Positions 42,339 to 51,530 of a stretch of 64,000 nt of DNA are shown piece after piece. The position numbers and the translations under genes were made by a program. Numbering within the stretch: the stretch's first letter is position 1; each line of letters begins with the position of its first letter. This DNA is from W2P13-069 sp963590525 (lineage in GTDB: Bacteria; Actinomycetota; Coriobacteriia; Coriobacteriales; QAMH01), in NCBI GenBank assembly GCA_963590525.1, contig CAVAPV010000001.1:61056-125055 (forward strand). Reading direction: 5' to 3'. Under the pieces are notes generated by a model that was not told the origin of the DNA, ran no database searches, and saw nothing but the letters and a program-made list of their open reading frames with translations.

Positions 42339-43628
42339 ATGGCGGCGCAAGACATGACATCAAACAGAGCCTTGGCTAGCGACACATCGCAGGATGCGTT
42401 CTGCGATGCGGATATCCTGGATGATATGCCCCGTCGCCTGCCCAAGTTTACTTGCTGCGATAGCTGCGAGGGCTGCGGCGCCTGTGCTGGCGAAGTTGCG
42501 ACAGCAGACAGGAACACAGCTCAAGAGCCCAAATCCAACGCAGCCCAAAAGGCAGGGGCAAAGGCCAAAGCCAAAGCTGAGCCCAAGTCCAAGCGTTCCA
42601 AACCTAAGAAGGGCTCTGCGGCATGGAAGAGGCAATGTGACCAACGTATCCACACGGTAGTGCGCTTTATCGTCCAGATTGCCTTCTTTGTCTTGGCCCC
42701 TGGCTTGTTTAGCAGCGCGCTCAACGGCGTCAAGTACATCTGCACGCAGATCGGCGCTGTGCAGGCAATCGAGCCTGGCTCCTTTGTCGCGGTGCTTGTT
42801 GCCGCAGTGGCTTACACGGTGCTCTTTGGGCGTTTCTTTTGCGGTTACGCCTGCGCGTTTGGAACCATGGGCGACGTGCTCTTTGGTCTTTTTACGCCGC
42901 TGCGAAAACTGCTCCATATCCCTAGCTTGCAAGGTTATCCTCGTTTGCTCTCATGCTTGCAGGCGTTCAAGCTCGTGGTCTTGGCCGCCGTATGCGCGCT
43001 GTGCTTTACGGGTTTTTGGGATGCCGTTGCCGCATACAGCCCCTGGACGGTCTTTGGCAAGGTGACAAGCGGTGCGGGCTTTGGGGGCGTTGCCATAAAG
43101 GGTATTTGCGTTCTTGCCTGCATCATGCTGATGCAGGGCCTCTTTGAGCGCTCCTTTTGCCGCTTCTTGTGCCCTATGGGCGCGCTTTTCTCACTGTTGC
43201 CCGTGTTGCCATTCTCTCAGTTCAATCGCAGACGCGAAGCTTGCGCAAAAAGCTGCAACCGCTGTCAGGATGCCTGTCCGGTAGACATCCACCCAGATCA
43301 AGGGAGCTTTCATGCGGGGGAGTGCATCTCGTGTGGCAGATGCGCTGTTGGCTGCCCGATAAGCAACGTGAACCTCGTCTACGTTCCCGAGTTGCCCGCC
43401 GCTGCCTCTGCAGGTGAATCTGCCGATAAGCAGGCCGATAAATCTGCCGATGAAAAAGCCGCAAAAAAGCCCACAAAGCCCCAGGCACTTGTCAAGTGGC
43501 GCGGCAGCGGTGTGCCCACGGTGCTGGTTAAGGCTTTGGTCTTGCTTGCTGTGTGCTGGCTGGTGGGTTTGCTGCGCTTTGCGCCATCGCCCGCCGATGT
43601 CTTGCCCTTTGCCCTGCCCTGGATGTAG
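42339..43628 (+). CDS. NapH/CcoG-like membrane ferredoxin protein with N-terminal Cys cluster
   Basis: A 429-residue membrane protein with four to six spans. The two family motifs are GRFFCGYACAFGTM and SFCRFLCPMGAL. The C-terminal side has two 4Fe-4S sites, CAKSCNRCQDACPVDIHP and CISCGRCAVGCP. Before the first span, residues 39-49 (CCDSCEGCGAC) give C40-x2-C43-x2-C46-x2-C49, a ferredoxin-like pattern, followed by a lysine-rich stretch. The family passes electrons between quinol or cytosolic donors and periplasmic acceptors. Here the acceptor is likely the FMN-binding protein encoded two bases upstream. A last span precedes the C-terminus FALPWM. Confidence 0.88.
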   Translation: MAAQDMTSNRALASDTSQDAFCDADILDDMPRRLPKFTCCDSCEGCGACAGEVATADRNTAQEPKSNAAQKAGAKAKAKAEPKSKRSKPKKGSAAWKRQCDQRIHTVVRFIVQIAFFVLAPGLFSSALNGVKYICTQIGAVQAIEPGSFVAVLVAAVAYTVLFGRFFCGYACAFGTMGDVLFGLFTPLRKLLHIPSLQGYPRLLSCLQAFKLVVLAAVCALCFTGFWDAVAAYSPWTVFGKVTSGAGFGGVAIKGICVLACIMLMQGLFERSFCRFLCPMGALFSLLPVLPFSQFNRRREACAKSCNRCQDACPVDIHPDQGSFHAGECISCGRCAVGCPISNVNLVYVPELPAAASAGESADKQADKSADEKAAKKPTKPQALVKWRGSGVPTVLVKALVLLAVCWLVGLLRFAPSPADVLPFALPWM

Positions 43629-43660
43629 GGGAAGCAGCTCGGATCGATTCGCAGGTGCGA

Positions 43661-43690
43661 GTAGGGGAGAGCATTGCTCTCCCGCGTAGG
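43661..43690. repeat. Dispersed palindromic repeat, family B (copy 1)
   Basis: GTAGGGGAGAGCATTGCTCT continuing to CCCGCGTAGG, with a 9-bp palindrome GGGAGAGCA/TGCTCTCCC at its centre. Related copies lie at 56.1 kb and four times after 63.4 kb. Confidence 0.7.
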
Positions 43691-43770
43691 CTGCAACATC
43701 GTGCGCTGTACGAGCGCCGGCATGTTTCTGTGCCCGCTAAGAAAAGCAGAAATTAATTGGAATCATGTTA

Positions 43771-43786
43771 GTTAGCTTATGCTAAC
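43771..43786. promoter_or_regulatory. Palindromic operator, site D (SGAT surface protein gene)
   Basis: GTTAGC-TTAT-GCTAAC, a perfect dyad. It overlaps the possible -10 TATGCT (43778-43783). Confidence 0.7.
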
Positions 43787-44041
43787 ATTGCGCCCGCAGA
43801 TGATATTTGCTGCTGCGCTGGTAAGCGCATCTAAGGCGATTCTCGTCTTTAGAGCTATTCCAAACTAATAACTGTATAGCTTTTGACCTGCGCATATGCT
43901 GCATAGCTGCTGCATTCCCAAAAACGCGTAGGTAAAGGCGGAGGACCTGTGGGTGCGTGCAAGGCAATGCAATACATGCGCTGCCGCACTAGGTTTCTCA
44001 AACGACGGAATCTGTGAGAGAGATTCAGAAAGCGAGGGATC

Positions 44042-46042
44042 GTGATAGACGACAAGACCTACGTGTTTGATGCCAGCAAGCCTTTTGCAAGGCGCACGTC
44101 TAGCAAGGCTGCCAAAGCCGGAGTCTTTGCGTTGGCGGCGGCATTGGGCATGATGACCGTGCCTGTACAGGCGTTTGCAAGCTATTTGCCTCAGACCGGC
44201 ACCGGCAAGGCCGTCATGAGCTCCACGGGTGACAGCTGGGATAACCAGCTCAAGAAGCTTGGCGTTGCAAAGAACGCTGATGGCACCAAAACCGCTTCTT
44301 ACACCGGCATCGCGCATAGCGATTTGATCCATTACTCCGCCTACGGGCTTACAACGCAGGTTACCTTTGACTCCAAGGGCACCGTCACGGCAATCAACCT
44401 CACAAGCGGCAACGAGACCTTTGCCGGTGCGTGGGGTTACAAGAACGTAGGCAAGCAGGTGGCTGCTATCGACGGCTACCTGCCTGACGGTTGCTCGCTT
44501 GACGTTACGGGTAATCGCAAGGACGGTTTCACGCCTGCCATCGTTAGCAAGACGGGCCTGAGCACGAGTTTTGCCGGTTTGGCATATTACTCGGTGGATG
44601 CAAACGGCAAGGCTACCGCGGTGACCCCCAAGACGACCACGAGCGCCTCTGGGGGCAATAGCGGCGGCAAGGCGCGTCCGGGCGCAGCCGCCACCACGTA
44701 TGACGACTGGGATTACAAGAGCGGTAAGCTCATGGTGACCGATGATAGCGTCAACGTCGTATGCGTTACCTTTAGCATCGGCGCGGAGTCCGCAATCAAA
44801 TTCAACACCTATTTCTGCATCGCTCAAGACGGAACCGTCGATACGGACAGCGCAAGCGCGGCTAACAAGTATCTTGATACGCTTGCGGCAACCACGTGGG
44901 ATGCGACGCCTGCTCTTGCCGGCACCATGGCCGAGACCAATCGCGACAAGTGGACGCTCGTGATGGCAACGGTCAACCTGCAGCGCCAGCTGCTCTCGTG
45001 GAGCGAAAGCATTAAAAGCGGCTTTGAGGCAGCAGGCGAGGTGAGCGATCTTGACACGATCTCTGGTGCAACAAAAACATCCGAGCCGTTTGTTGCCGCG
45101 CTCAATCAGGCTTACACGGATGGCTACATCAAATCTGTAGCCGATAACGTCAAGCTGACCATCGACGGCGGTACTTCCAACGCCATCGACGTCAATGCCA
45201 ATCCAGCGGACCGCTCCAGCGTAAGCAAGGACAGCTCGGGCAACTACGTGCTCACTAACGTCTTTCCCTATGGCGAAGATCGCACGGAAGTGCACGGAAC
45301 CACATTGGATACGATCGAGACGTATGCGATTGAAGGCGATGTGAGCACGGCAGAGATCGCAAAGATCGCCAAGGGCCGCAGCGACTACCAGCCGCTTAGC
45401 TCATACAGCCCCAAGATGGTAATCGGTTACGAAGAAGATGATGGCGACCCCATTTATTCCGAAGGATGGCCCGACTTCAAGGATCTGAGCGGGGATATCG
45501 ATGTCGACTACGATGCAAGCGATGGCACGGCCCCAATCAAGGTGACGGTCAACAACAAGAAGATCACTCATCTGGCGCTTACCTACACCATAGGACACGG
45601 TACCATCACCATGGTGTACGACTTGAAGCAGATGGAGGCTGCAGCCAAGGTCACAGCCCAGATTAAGTCTATGAAGGCCAACAACGTCAAGCAGGTTGCA
45701 GCAGCGCGCAAAGCTTACAACGCGCTTTCAACCGACGTCCGCGGGTTTGTAACCAACATCGACAAGCTGGTCAAGGCAGAGGCAAATGCAGCCGTCACTG
45801 TCACGCCCGCAAGCAAGAGCTTCAAGGCCTCGGTGCTCAAGAAGGGTGCCAAGAGCTTTAGCGTCAAGGTCAAGGGGTCGACTGCTACAGCGACCTTTAG
45901 CGTGGCAAAGTCGAGCAAGAAGGTTTTGAGCGTGACCAAGAAGGGCAAGGTCACCGTCAAGAAGGGCACCAAGAAGGGAAGCTACAAGCTCTCTGTCAAA
46001 GTCGGCAGCGTTTCTAAGACGATTGCCGTCAAGGTTAAGTAA
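44042..46042 (+). CDS. Secreted protein with SGAT flavinylation motif and Ig-like C-terminus
   Basis: A 666-residue exported protein. A signal sequence lies at about residues 24-45 (AGVFALAAALGMMTVPVQAFA). Two or more related domains follow; the second ends in LDTISGATKTSEPF, where T344 fits the flavin-attachment site of FMN-binding domains. Residues about 385-560 show no domain I can name. A helical stretch and a lysine-rich Ig-like module ending KTIAVKVK close the protein. That module closely matches the end of the Tp47-like protein (KKGKVTVKKGTKKG in both). It starts at GTG after GAGGG. It is probably a surface flavoprotein modified by ApbE, but the FMN-binding call rests mainly on the motif. 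Confidence 0.72.
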   Translation: MIDDKTYVFDASKPFARRTSSKAAKAGVFALAAALGMMTVPVQAFASYLPQTGTGKAVMSSTGDSWDNQLKKLGVAKNADGTKTASYTGIAHSDLIHYSAYGLTTQVTFDSKGTVTAINLTSGNETFAGAWGYKNVGKQVAAIDGYLPDGCSLDVTGNRKDGFTPAIVSKTGLSTSFAGLAYYSVDANGKATAVTPKTTTSASGGNSGGKARPGAAATTYDDWDYKSGKLMVTDDSVNVVCVTFSIGAESAIKFNTYFCIAQDGTVDTDSASAANKYLDTLAATTWDATPALAGTMAETNRDKWTLVMATVNLQRQLLSWSESIKSGFEAAGEVSDLDTISGATKTSEPFVAALNQAYTDGYIKSVADNVKLTIDGGTSNAIDVNANPADRSSVSKDSSGNYVLTNVFPYGEDRTEVHGTTLDTIETYAIEGDVSTAEIAKIAKGRSDYQPLSSYSPKMVIGYEEDDGDPIYSEGWPDFKDLSGDIDVDYDASDGTAPIKVTVNNKKITHLALTYTIGHGTITMVYDLKQMEAAAKVTAQIKSMKANNVKQVAAARKAYNALSTDVRGFVTNIDKLVKAEANAAVTVTPASKSFKASVLKKGAKSFSVKVKGSTATATFSVAKSSKKVLSVTKKGKVTVKKGTKKGSYKLSVKVGSVSKTIAVKVK

Positions 46043-46071
46043 AAAGACCTGCTCTTTGACCGAGGGCACGA

Positions 46072-46098
46072 GGAGGCGAGCATCGCTCGCCTCCTTTT
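46072..46098 (+). terminator. Terminator after the SGAT protein gene
   Basis: GGAGGCGAG and CTCGCCTCC form a perfect 9-bp stem with a five-base loop, followed by TTTT. Confidence 0.88.
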
Positions 46099-46111
46099 GT
46101 GTGCCTAAAAA

Positions 46112-46127
46112 GTTAGCCTCTCCTAAA
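46112..46127. promoter_or_regulatory. Weak match to the palindromic operator (site F)
   Basis: GTTAGC-CTCT-CCTAAA keeps the TTAG-N6-CTAA core but has two mismatches in the right arm. It lies 150 bases before the symporter gene. Listed as a candidate only. Confidence 0.25.
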
Positions 46128-46276
46128 ATTCCTGCACAAAGATACTAGACAACGTCCACTAAAAGTACATAATGCATAGTCGGCTTTTTGATATAGGTGC
46201 GATTTGCAATATGTGGGGATCGCTTCGTTATCGTCAAACCAAGCCGATTTCGTACTTTTAAGAGAAAGAGGGATTA

Positions 46277-47815
46277 ATGGACTTCAGTACTGGAATCTTC
46301 TTTTGGGGATTCATGATCGTCTACGGCATCGTGATGTTTGCGTTGTCGCCCAAGACGGTCAATCTGGGAGGCTTCTTTCGCGGCGAGGACAAGCAGGGCA
46401 AGGACTGCAACCCGTGGATGATCACCGCCTCCATCTTTATCGCATGGATCTTTGCTAAATCTGTCACCAACGCCGCCAACATGGGCCAAAGCTTTGGCAT
46501 CGTGGGCGGTATCGGCTATGCCGTGTATTGGCTGTGCATCCCGCTGACCGGCTATGCGCTGTATCGCCTGCGCCGCAAGTTTGGCGCCAAGGGCATGGTG
46601 AGCTTTCTGACCGAAAACTACGGCGTCGCCGCGGCCTTCTGCTTTAGCGCTGCCATCTTGGTGCGCCTCTTTAACGAGGTCTGGTCCAACACCAGCGTCA
46701 TCGGTTCTTACTACGGCACCAGCGGCACCATGCCGTTTATTCTCGCGGCATTGCTGTTTACTGCCATCACCGTTTTGTACTGCTGCTGGGGCGGCATGCG
46801 CGGCTCCATCGTCACCGACGTCTTGCAGGCCATCCTGTTTGCCGTGCTCATGCTGGTCGTTATCTTCTGGGTTATCCCGCAAGACGGCGTGGGTGCCATC
46901 GCCACCAGCGGCAGCTGGACGCTGGAAGGCGGCGTCGACTTCATCATAGGCGCCGCGCTGCAGTGCCTGTCCTACGGCTTCCATGACGCCGTGCTCACCG
47001 ACCGCGGCTTCCTTTGCCGCCCCAAGAAGATGCTCAAATGCTACATCGCCGCAGGCCTGCTGGGCTTTGTCGCCATCGTGCTCTTCTCCACCATCGGCGT
47101 GCACTCCTATCTCAACAGCATGGCTCAAAGCGGCACCGACGCCCCCATCGTCGTTGCGCAGTCCTTGGGTATCGCGGCTTTCTTCATGATGGCCGTCATC
47201 ATGATCGCCACCGCAGGCTCCACGCTTGACTCCACCTTTACGGCGCTGTCCAAGCTCACTGCACGCGATCTGCCCGGCATCTTGGGTAAGAAGCCCAAGA
47301 TGAACCCCCGTATCATCGGCATCATCTTCATGATCATCTTTGGCATCGTGGGCAACCTGCCCATGATCATGGGCGCGAGCATCATCACCGCTACCACCAT
47401 CAGCGGCACGATGATCATGGGCTTGGGCCCCATCTTCTTGCTGCACGGCGCAGGCCCCATCAAGCCCACCAAGGTCGGCTTCATGCTGGCGTTTTGGATC
47501 GGCATGATCTTGGGTATCTGGGACGTCGTCAACGCTGCGTCTTTGGGCTTCATGAACATCGGTGCAGGCAAGTACGCCAACTTCTTGGGCGTCAACCTCT
47601 ACGGCGCCATCGTCTGCTGGCTGGCCTACATCATCCCCGGCGTTATTGCCAGCTCCAAAGAGAAGGCTGCAGGCATCGAGCCTACTTGGAAGGGCCTTTC
47701 CAAAGAGGAGCTTGCACGCCTGGACAAGCTCGAGGACGAGGGTGCGGAGTATATTCCGGAATACGACCCCATCGAGAAAGACCCCAAGTGGGTCAACGAG
47801 TACCAGGGCGCATAA
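46277..47815 (+). CDS. Sodium:solute symporter family (SSS/SLC5) transporter
   Basis: A 512-residue membrane protein with about 12-13 spans. It has the LeuT-fold pattern of the SSS family: a short N-terminal span, NPWMITASIFIAWIFAKSV in the substrate and sodium region, LTDRGFLCRPKKM in the cytoplasmic loop and MIATAGSTLDSTFTALSKL with the conserved serine/threonine sodium-site residues. The C-terminus has an acidic, charged tail. Substrate is unknown, and the enzymes around it do not help. It has its own leader of about 230 bases, downstream of a strong terminator. GAGAAAGAGGG lies upstream of the ATG. Confidence 0.85.
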   Translation: MDFSTGIFFWGFMIVYGIVMFALSPKTVNLGGFFRGEDKQGKDCNPWMITASIFIAWIFAKSVTNAANMGQSFGIVGGIGYAVYWLCIPLTGYALYRLRRKFGAKGMVSFLTENYGVAAAFCFSAAILVRLFNEVWSNTSVIGSYYGTSGTMPFILAALLFTAITVLYCCWGGMRGSIVTDVLQAILFAVLMLVVIFWVIPQDGVGAIATSGSWTLEGGVDFIIGAALQCLSYGFHDAVLTDRGFLCRPKKMLKCYIAAGLLGFVAIVLFSTIGVHSYLNSMAQSGTDAPIVVAQSLGIAAFFMMAVIMIATAGSTLDSTFTALSKLTARDLPGILGKKPKMNPRIIGIIFMIIFGIVGNLPMIMGASIITATTISGTMIMGLGPIFLLHGAGPIKPTKVGFMLAFWIGMILGIWDVVNAASLGFMNIGAGKYANFLGVNLYGAIVCWLAYIIPGVIASSKEKAAGIEPTWKGLSKEELARLDKLEDEGAEYIPEYDPIEKDPKWVNEYQGA

Positions 47816-47860
47816 GCTTGCGTTAGGCTAGTGCCTACGTTGCGCTAAGAGAAAGTTGCA

Positions 47861-47897
47861 AGGCGGCCGGGCGCTCGTGCTCGGCCGCTTTGGTTTT
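47861..47897 (+). terminator. Probable terminator after the symporter gene
   Basis: GCGGCCG and CGGCCGC pair around a 12-base loop, followed by TTTGGTTTT. The broken T-run lowers confidence. Confidence 0.5.
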
Positions 47898-47953
47898 GGA
47901 CATGCAGGTTTGCGGCGGCAAGCAGCGGCCATTCAAAGAGAGAGGAAAAAACC

Positions 47954-48934
47954 ATGGGTTGCGGGAGCAAAAGCGGGGCTGTCGAGCCCCAAGATTACGT
48001 TGCGGGGCGCGTATGCCCCATGGATTACAAGCTCGATCAAGCGCTGTGGGCGGCAGGCCCTGCGGTTACATGCGATGCGCTGCTGGTTGTGGGCGGCTTG
48101 TACGGCAATCCCTTTGCGGGCGAGGCCGTGCAGCGTATGGCCCAAGCAGAGCAAGGCCGCGTGCAGGTCGTATTCAACGGCGACATGCACTGGTTTGACC
48201 GAACCGCGCCCGAGTTTGCCCGCGTCGAGGAGCTTGGCGCGTGCGGAACTCCTCTGGTGGGCAATGTCGAGGCCGAGCTGCGCCGTGCAGACGATATAGG
48301 CGTGGGCTGCGGTTGCGCGTATCCGGATTGCGTAGACGATGCGTCGGTGGCGCGCTCAAATGCCATCCATCACATGATGCGCGACGAGGTGCGCCAGCAT
48401 CCAGAGCTCATCGAGCGCTTGCAGGGGCGCGCTGCGCATATGACGGTGCAGGTGGGGGATGCCAAGGTGGGCATCACCCATGGCGATGAGAAGCTCTTGG
48501 GCGGCTGGGAGTGCGGCTTGGATGACCTGGCGCTGCCTGCGCGCCAAGCAGAGCTGGATGCCTTTGTGGCGAGCAACGGCATCGACATCCTCGCCACCAC
48601 GCATACCTGCGCCGCTGCAGCCTTGGTGCTGGAGCACGGTGCGGTGATCAACAACGGCGCGGCAGGACTTCCCACGTTTGCAGGGCAGCAGTTTGGCATC
48701 CTCACGCGCATTGCCCCTACGCCAAGCGATGACGCGTTGTATCGCACGCAAGTCAAGGGGCTTTATGTTGAGGCGGTGCCCGTGAGATACGACCACGATG
48801 CGTACTTGGCATGGTTTGACAAGCTGTGGCCTGCGGGTTCTCCGGCAGAGATCTCCTATCGCGGGCGCATCGTCAACGGTCCCGGCGCCCAGCCGGCCGA
48901 TGCCCTGCTGGGTGGCTTTGAGCTTTGCTGCTAG
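47954..48934 (+). CDS. Metallophosphoesterase-like protein
   Basis: A 326-residue soluble protein. Motifs in the order expected of calcineurin-like phosphoesterases are ALLVVGGLYGNPF, VVFNGDMHWFD (GD-x-H), LVGNVEAEL (GN-x-E in place of GN-H/D), KVGITHGDEKLLGG and LATTHTCAAAALVLEHG (in place of GHTH). The first GD-x-H is altered to GGLYG, so the metal site may be incomplete or the family distant. Substrate is unknown. AGAGGAAAAA lies before the ATG. Its stop overlaps by four bases the stop of the convergent tyrosine phosphatase gene. Confidence 0.55.
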   Translation: MGCGSKSGAVEPQDYVAGRVCPMDYKLDQALWAAGPAVTCDALLVVGGLYGNPFAGEAVQRMAQAEQGRVQVVFNGDMHWFDRTAPEFARVEELGACGTPLVGNVEAELRRADDIGVGCGCAYPDCVDDASVARSNAIHHMMRDEVRQHPELIERLQGRAAHMTVQVGDAKVGITHGDEKLLGGWECGLDDLALPARQAELDAFVASNGIDILATTHTCAAAALVLEHGAVINNGAAGLPTFAGQQFGILTRIAPTPSDDALYRTQVKGLYVEAVPVRYDHDAYLAWFDKLWPAGSPAEISYRGRIVNGPGAQPADALLGGFELCC

Positions 48935-49386
48935 TACCCTAGCCAGCTCAGCAAGCCTTCGCAGCCGTCCATGACGTCGTTGAAGGTGGTCTCAAAATCG
49001 CCGGTGTACCAGGGGTCTGCCACATCGCGGCTGCTACCGGCAAACTCCAGCAGCTTGTGGATAGGAGCATCCGCGCCCAGGATGCGACGCGCGTTGCGAA
49101 CGTTGGCGCTGTCCATGACAACGACAACATCCCAATCGTGCGCTTCGCGCTTGCTTATCTGGCGCGCATGGTGCTCCCCGCAGGGGATGCCGTTTTCTTC
49201 GAGAACGCGGCGTGTCCCGCTGTGAACGGGGTTGCCCAGCTCCTCTGTGCTGGTAGCGGCGCTGTCGATGAGAAACACATCCTCTATGCCGCGCCGCGCC
49301 AGCAGGTATTTGAAGACGTATTCGGCCATGGGGCTGCGGCAGATGTTGCCATGGCAGACAAAGAGTATGCGCGTGAGGCGTGGCAT
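48931..49386 (-). CDS. Low-molecular-weight protein tyrosine phosphatase
   Basis: A 151-residue phosphatase. The P-loop VCHGNICRSPMAE holds nucleophile C11 and R17 (C-x5-R), and the general acid is D124 in DPWYTGDF. Residue 12 is histidine where leucine or methionine is usual. In gut anaerobes such enzymes counter tyrosine kinases of envelope polymer synthesis or arginine kinases, but no kinase is nearby. It follows the glutaredoxin gene by nine bases on the same strand, so the two are probably one message. Confidence 0.92.
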   Translation of the reverse strand: MPRLTRILFVCHGNICRSPMAEYVFKYLLARRGIEDVFLIDSAATSTEELGNPVHSGTRRVLEENGIPCGEHHARQISKREAHDWDVVVVMDSANVRNARRILGADAPIHKLLEFAGSSRDVADPWYTGDFETTFNDVMDGCEGLLSWLGY

Positions 49387-49395
49387 GCGTTGCTC

Positions 49396-49632
49396 CTAGA
49401 GGTTCATGTCGATCCAGTTGATGATGTCGCTGCTCTCATACAGCGGCTTGCCGTCTATAAAAAGGCACGGTACCTGCTGCTTGCCGCCCACTTCTATCAA
49501 GCGCTTGCGCGCTGCTGGGTCTTTGCTGATGTCCAGCTGCTCGATTTGATCCTCAACGCCCAGCTCCTCGATGAACATCTGGACTTTGACGCAGTAGGGG
49601 CAGCTGTCGCGCTTGAAAAGTTCGAGTTTCAT
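49396..49632 (-). CDS. Glutaredoxin-like protein
   Basis: A 78-residue thioredoxin-fold protein with the dithiol site CPYC (C11-C14). The cis-proline is in KQQVPCLFIDGKPLYESSDI, and the glutathione-site-like ESSDIINWI follows. It may reduce disulfides in the cytosol. Coriobacteria generally lack glutathione, so the reductant may be another thiol or thioredoxin reductase (known context, not seen here). I start at ATG 49632, with AAAGGAG upstream; the frame is open ten codons further. Confidence 0.88.
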   Translation of the reverse strand: MKLELFKRDSCPYCVKVQMFIEELGVEDQIEQLDISKDPAARKRLIEVGGKQQVPCLFIDGKPLYESSDIINWIDMNL

Positions 49633-49815
49633 GTCATGTGCTCCTTTGCCTGTTGGGTGCAAGCTTTCTTTATGGCTCTATGGTGTCAATCCGCGTGCTC
49701 CATTATCCATAAACAACATCGTATCGCGTTGCCTGCTTTTGGCGAGAGGGGCCTGTCTCCTCTTGCGCAATCGCTTATCATGGACGGGCTGGTTTTGCGG
49801 ATAGGAGAGTAGGTT

Positions 49816-51447
49816 TTGGAGCAGGTCAAAACGCATGCAAAGAGCTTGGGCTGGGGTTTCTTGCTCGCTTGGGTGTTTTGCATGTTCTACTCGGGCTCGA
49901 TGGACAGCCTGTCCAACTACGCTGACGTCTCCTCGTTGAGTTTGGCGCTGCAGCTTGTCACGAGCGTGCTGCCTGTGAGCTTTGCCATCGTCACGTTGGC
50001 TGTTGTCGTGGCGCTAGAACGCAAACACGGCTCGCCCGCGCAAAACCGCACGCTTCGCATAGCATGCCCCGTTGTCACTGCAGCTGGCACGCTATGCATG
50101 TTTGCCCCTGTTGGAAACCCGCTTAGCGCTTGGGTGCTCTTTGTTGCTGCATCTGCGGCAACGGGCATCGGCAGCGGATTGATGTGGGTGATGTGGGGTC
50201 AGCACTATGCTCGCTTGAACCAGGAGGCCGTGGAGGCCTGTGCACCGGCAAGCGCCGTGCTTGCGGCTTTCTTGTCCCTTGTGGCCATGCTTTTGCCCGT
50301 TGTGCTTTCCGACGCGCTGGTTGTGGTGTTCCCGCTGGTAAGCGGAGCGGCTTTTAGCCGAGTATGGGCAAGCTTGCCAACGGGCGATATCAGCGACCAA
50401 GCCAGCAAGCCCGCCGCGCCCGGCCCTTTGAGCCATGCCGCCAAGAACATGGGACGTGCCGGCTTTGGCATACTCGCCGCATGTCTTTTTGTGAGCTGCG
50501 AGGGTTCGTTTTGGCAGGCGAGCACCAGCGCAGGCCTGCAGACGAGCGCGATCTTTATCATCAGCGCTGCTTTCATGCTGATCGTGGGCTCATTTGCCAC
50601 GTCTGGCCCGCGTCGTGTGACGCTTGCCTATGCGTATCGCTGGATGTGCCCGTTTATGGCTGCCGGCTTTGCAGCTTTGATTGTGGCCGGCGTCGAGGCA
50701 GGCGCTTATTTTGCCGCTATCGTTGGCATTGCCTCGCGCTTTGTCTTTTGCCTTATCACGCAGATGTACTTTGCCTCGCTGGCATCGCGTGGCGCGGCAA
50801 CTCCCGTGCAAGCCTATGGTATGGGCTGGATCTTCGTGCACCTGGGCGATCTTTTGGGCGTTGTTTGCACTGTGGTGTTTAGGTACCTGATTCAAAACGG
50901 CTGCATGACGCTTGCGAGCATTGCAGCTCTGTGCAGCGTGGCGATGGTGGCGGCGATGATGTTCGCATTGGGCGGCGAGCGCTTCTTGTCTTGGGAGCTG
51001 CCAGGACATATGGGCGGCGGCAGTGCTTTTCATGTGCAGGCAGATGCAGCTGATGCCATGGCGTCAAAGTCTTGCGCTGTTGATGATGCGCCTGCTGCTG
51101 CAGTCGAGCAAGCGCCTGCTGCAAAGTCACCTGCAAGCCAGGATGCTCCTGCTGCTGTGGCTACAGCGGTGAAGCCGGCGCCTGCAGTAGAGATTTCGGC
51201 TCTGGCGGCAGACCCATTGGCTCCGCGTATCGAGGAGCTGGCCGACCAATACAAGCTCACCAAGCGCGAGCGCGAGGTTTTTGCGCTGCTCGCTCACGGA
51301 AGATCCGTCCCCTACATCCGCGACGCGCTCATCATCAGCAAGGATACCGCTGCCACGCATACCAAGCATATCTACGCCAAGCTGGGTGTGCACAGCCGAC
51401 AAGAGCTCATCAGCATGGTGGAAGGCAAAGACCAAGCCGGCGCATAA
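49816..51447 (+). CDS. LuxR-family regulator with multi-span membrane domain
   Basis: A 543-residue protein. About 12 hydrophobic spans fill residues 10-390 in an MFS-like layout with no known transport motif. An Ala/Pro-rich linker runs to about 455. The C-terminal LuxR helix-turn-helix is KLTKREREVFALLAHGRS, PYIRDALIISKDTAATHTKH and IYAKLGVHSRQELI. This architecture is greatly expanded in Eggerthellaceae, where such regulators often sit next to the reductase they control. Here the Tat reductase and cytochrome genes lie just downstream on the other strand. It starts at TTG, eight bases after AGGAG. The last 27 bases of the gene are repeated at 51737-51763. Confidence 0.85.
   Translation: MEQVKTHAKSLGWGFLLAWVFCMFYSGSMDSLSNYADVSSLSLALQLVTSVLPVSFAIVTLAVVVALERKHGSPAQNRTLRIACPVVTAAGTLCMFAPVGNPLSAWVLFVAASAATGIGSGLMWVMWGQHYARLNQEAVEACAPASAVLAAFLSLVAMLLPVVLSDALVVVFPLVSGAAFSRVWASLPTGDISDQASKPAAPGPLSHAAKNMGRAGFGILAACLFVSCEGSFWQASTSAGLQTSAIFIISAAFMLIVGSFATSGPRRVTLAYAYRWMCPFMAAGFAALIVAGVEAGAYFAAIVGIASRFVFCLITQMYFASLASRGAATPVQAYGMGWIFVHLGDLLGVVCTVVFRYLIQNGCMTLASIAALCSVAMVAAMMFALGGERFLSWELPGHMGGGSAFHVQADAADAMASKSCAVDDAPAAAVEQAPAAKSPASQDAPAAVATAVKPAPAVEISALAADPLAPRIEELADQYKLTKREREVFALLAHGRSVPYIRDALIISKDTAATHTKHIYAKLGVHSRQELISMVEGKDQAGA
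51421..51447 (+). repeat. Direct repeat at the 3' end of the LuxR gene (copy 1)
   Basis: These 27 bases, including the stop codon, recur exactly at 51737-51763. With one mismatch the match extends about five bases to the left. The two copies bracket the family A repeat. Confidence 0.9.
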
Positions 51448-51530
51448 GTGGTGTCGTTGAAGTTGGCTGTGCTAAGGAAGCTAATGGGCCGTATCGCTTT
51501 GCCTTCGTTGCTCTGAGCACAGCGAGCACC

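Larger units (their letters stand above)
43629..44041. other. Leader region of the SGAT surface protein gene
   Basis: A 413-base gap with one short palindromic repeat (43661-43690) and operator site D (43771-43786). About 250 bases separate the operator from the start codon, a long untranslated leader if the promoter is at site D (TTGGAA at 43757, TATGCT at 43778, 15-base spacing). No riboswitch fold was recognised. Confidence 0.5.

Noticed and set aside
37077..44041. An FMN riboswitch upstream of apbE, the ECF gene or the SGAT gene
   Set aside because: None of the leaders shows the conserved RFN-element helices by eye. The palindromic operator explains the likely control.
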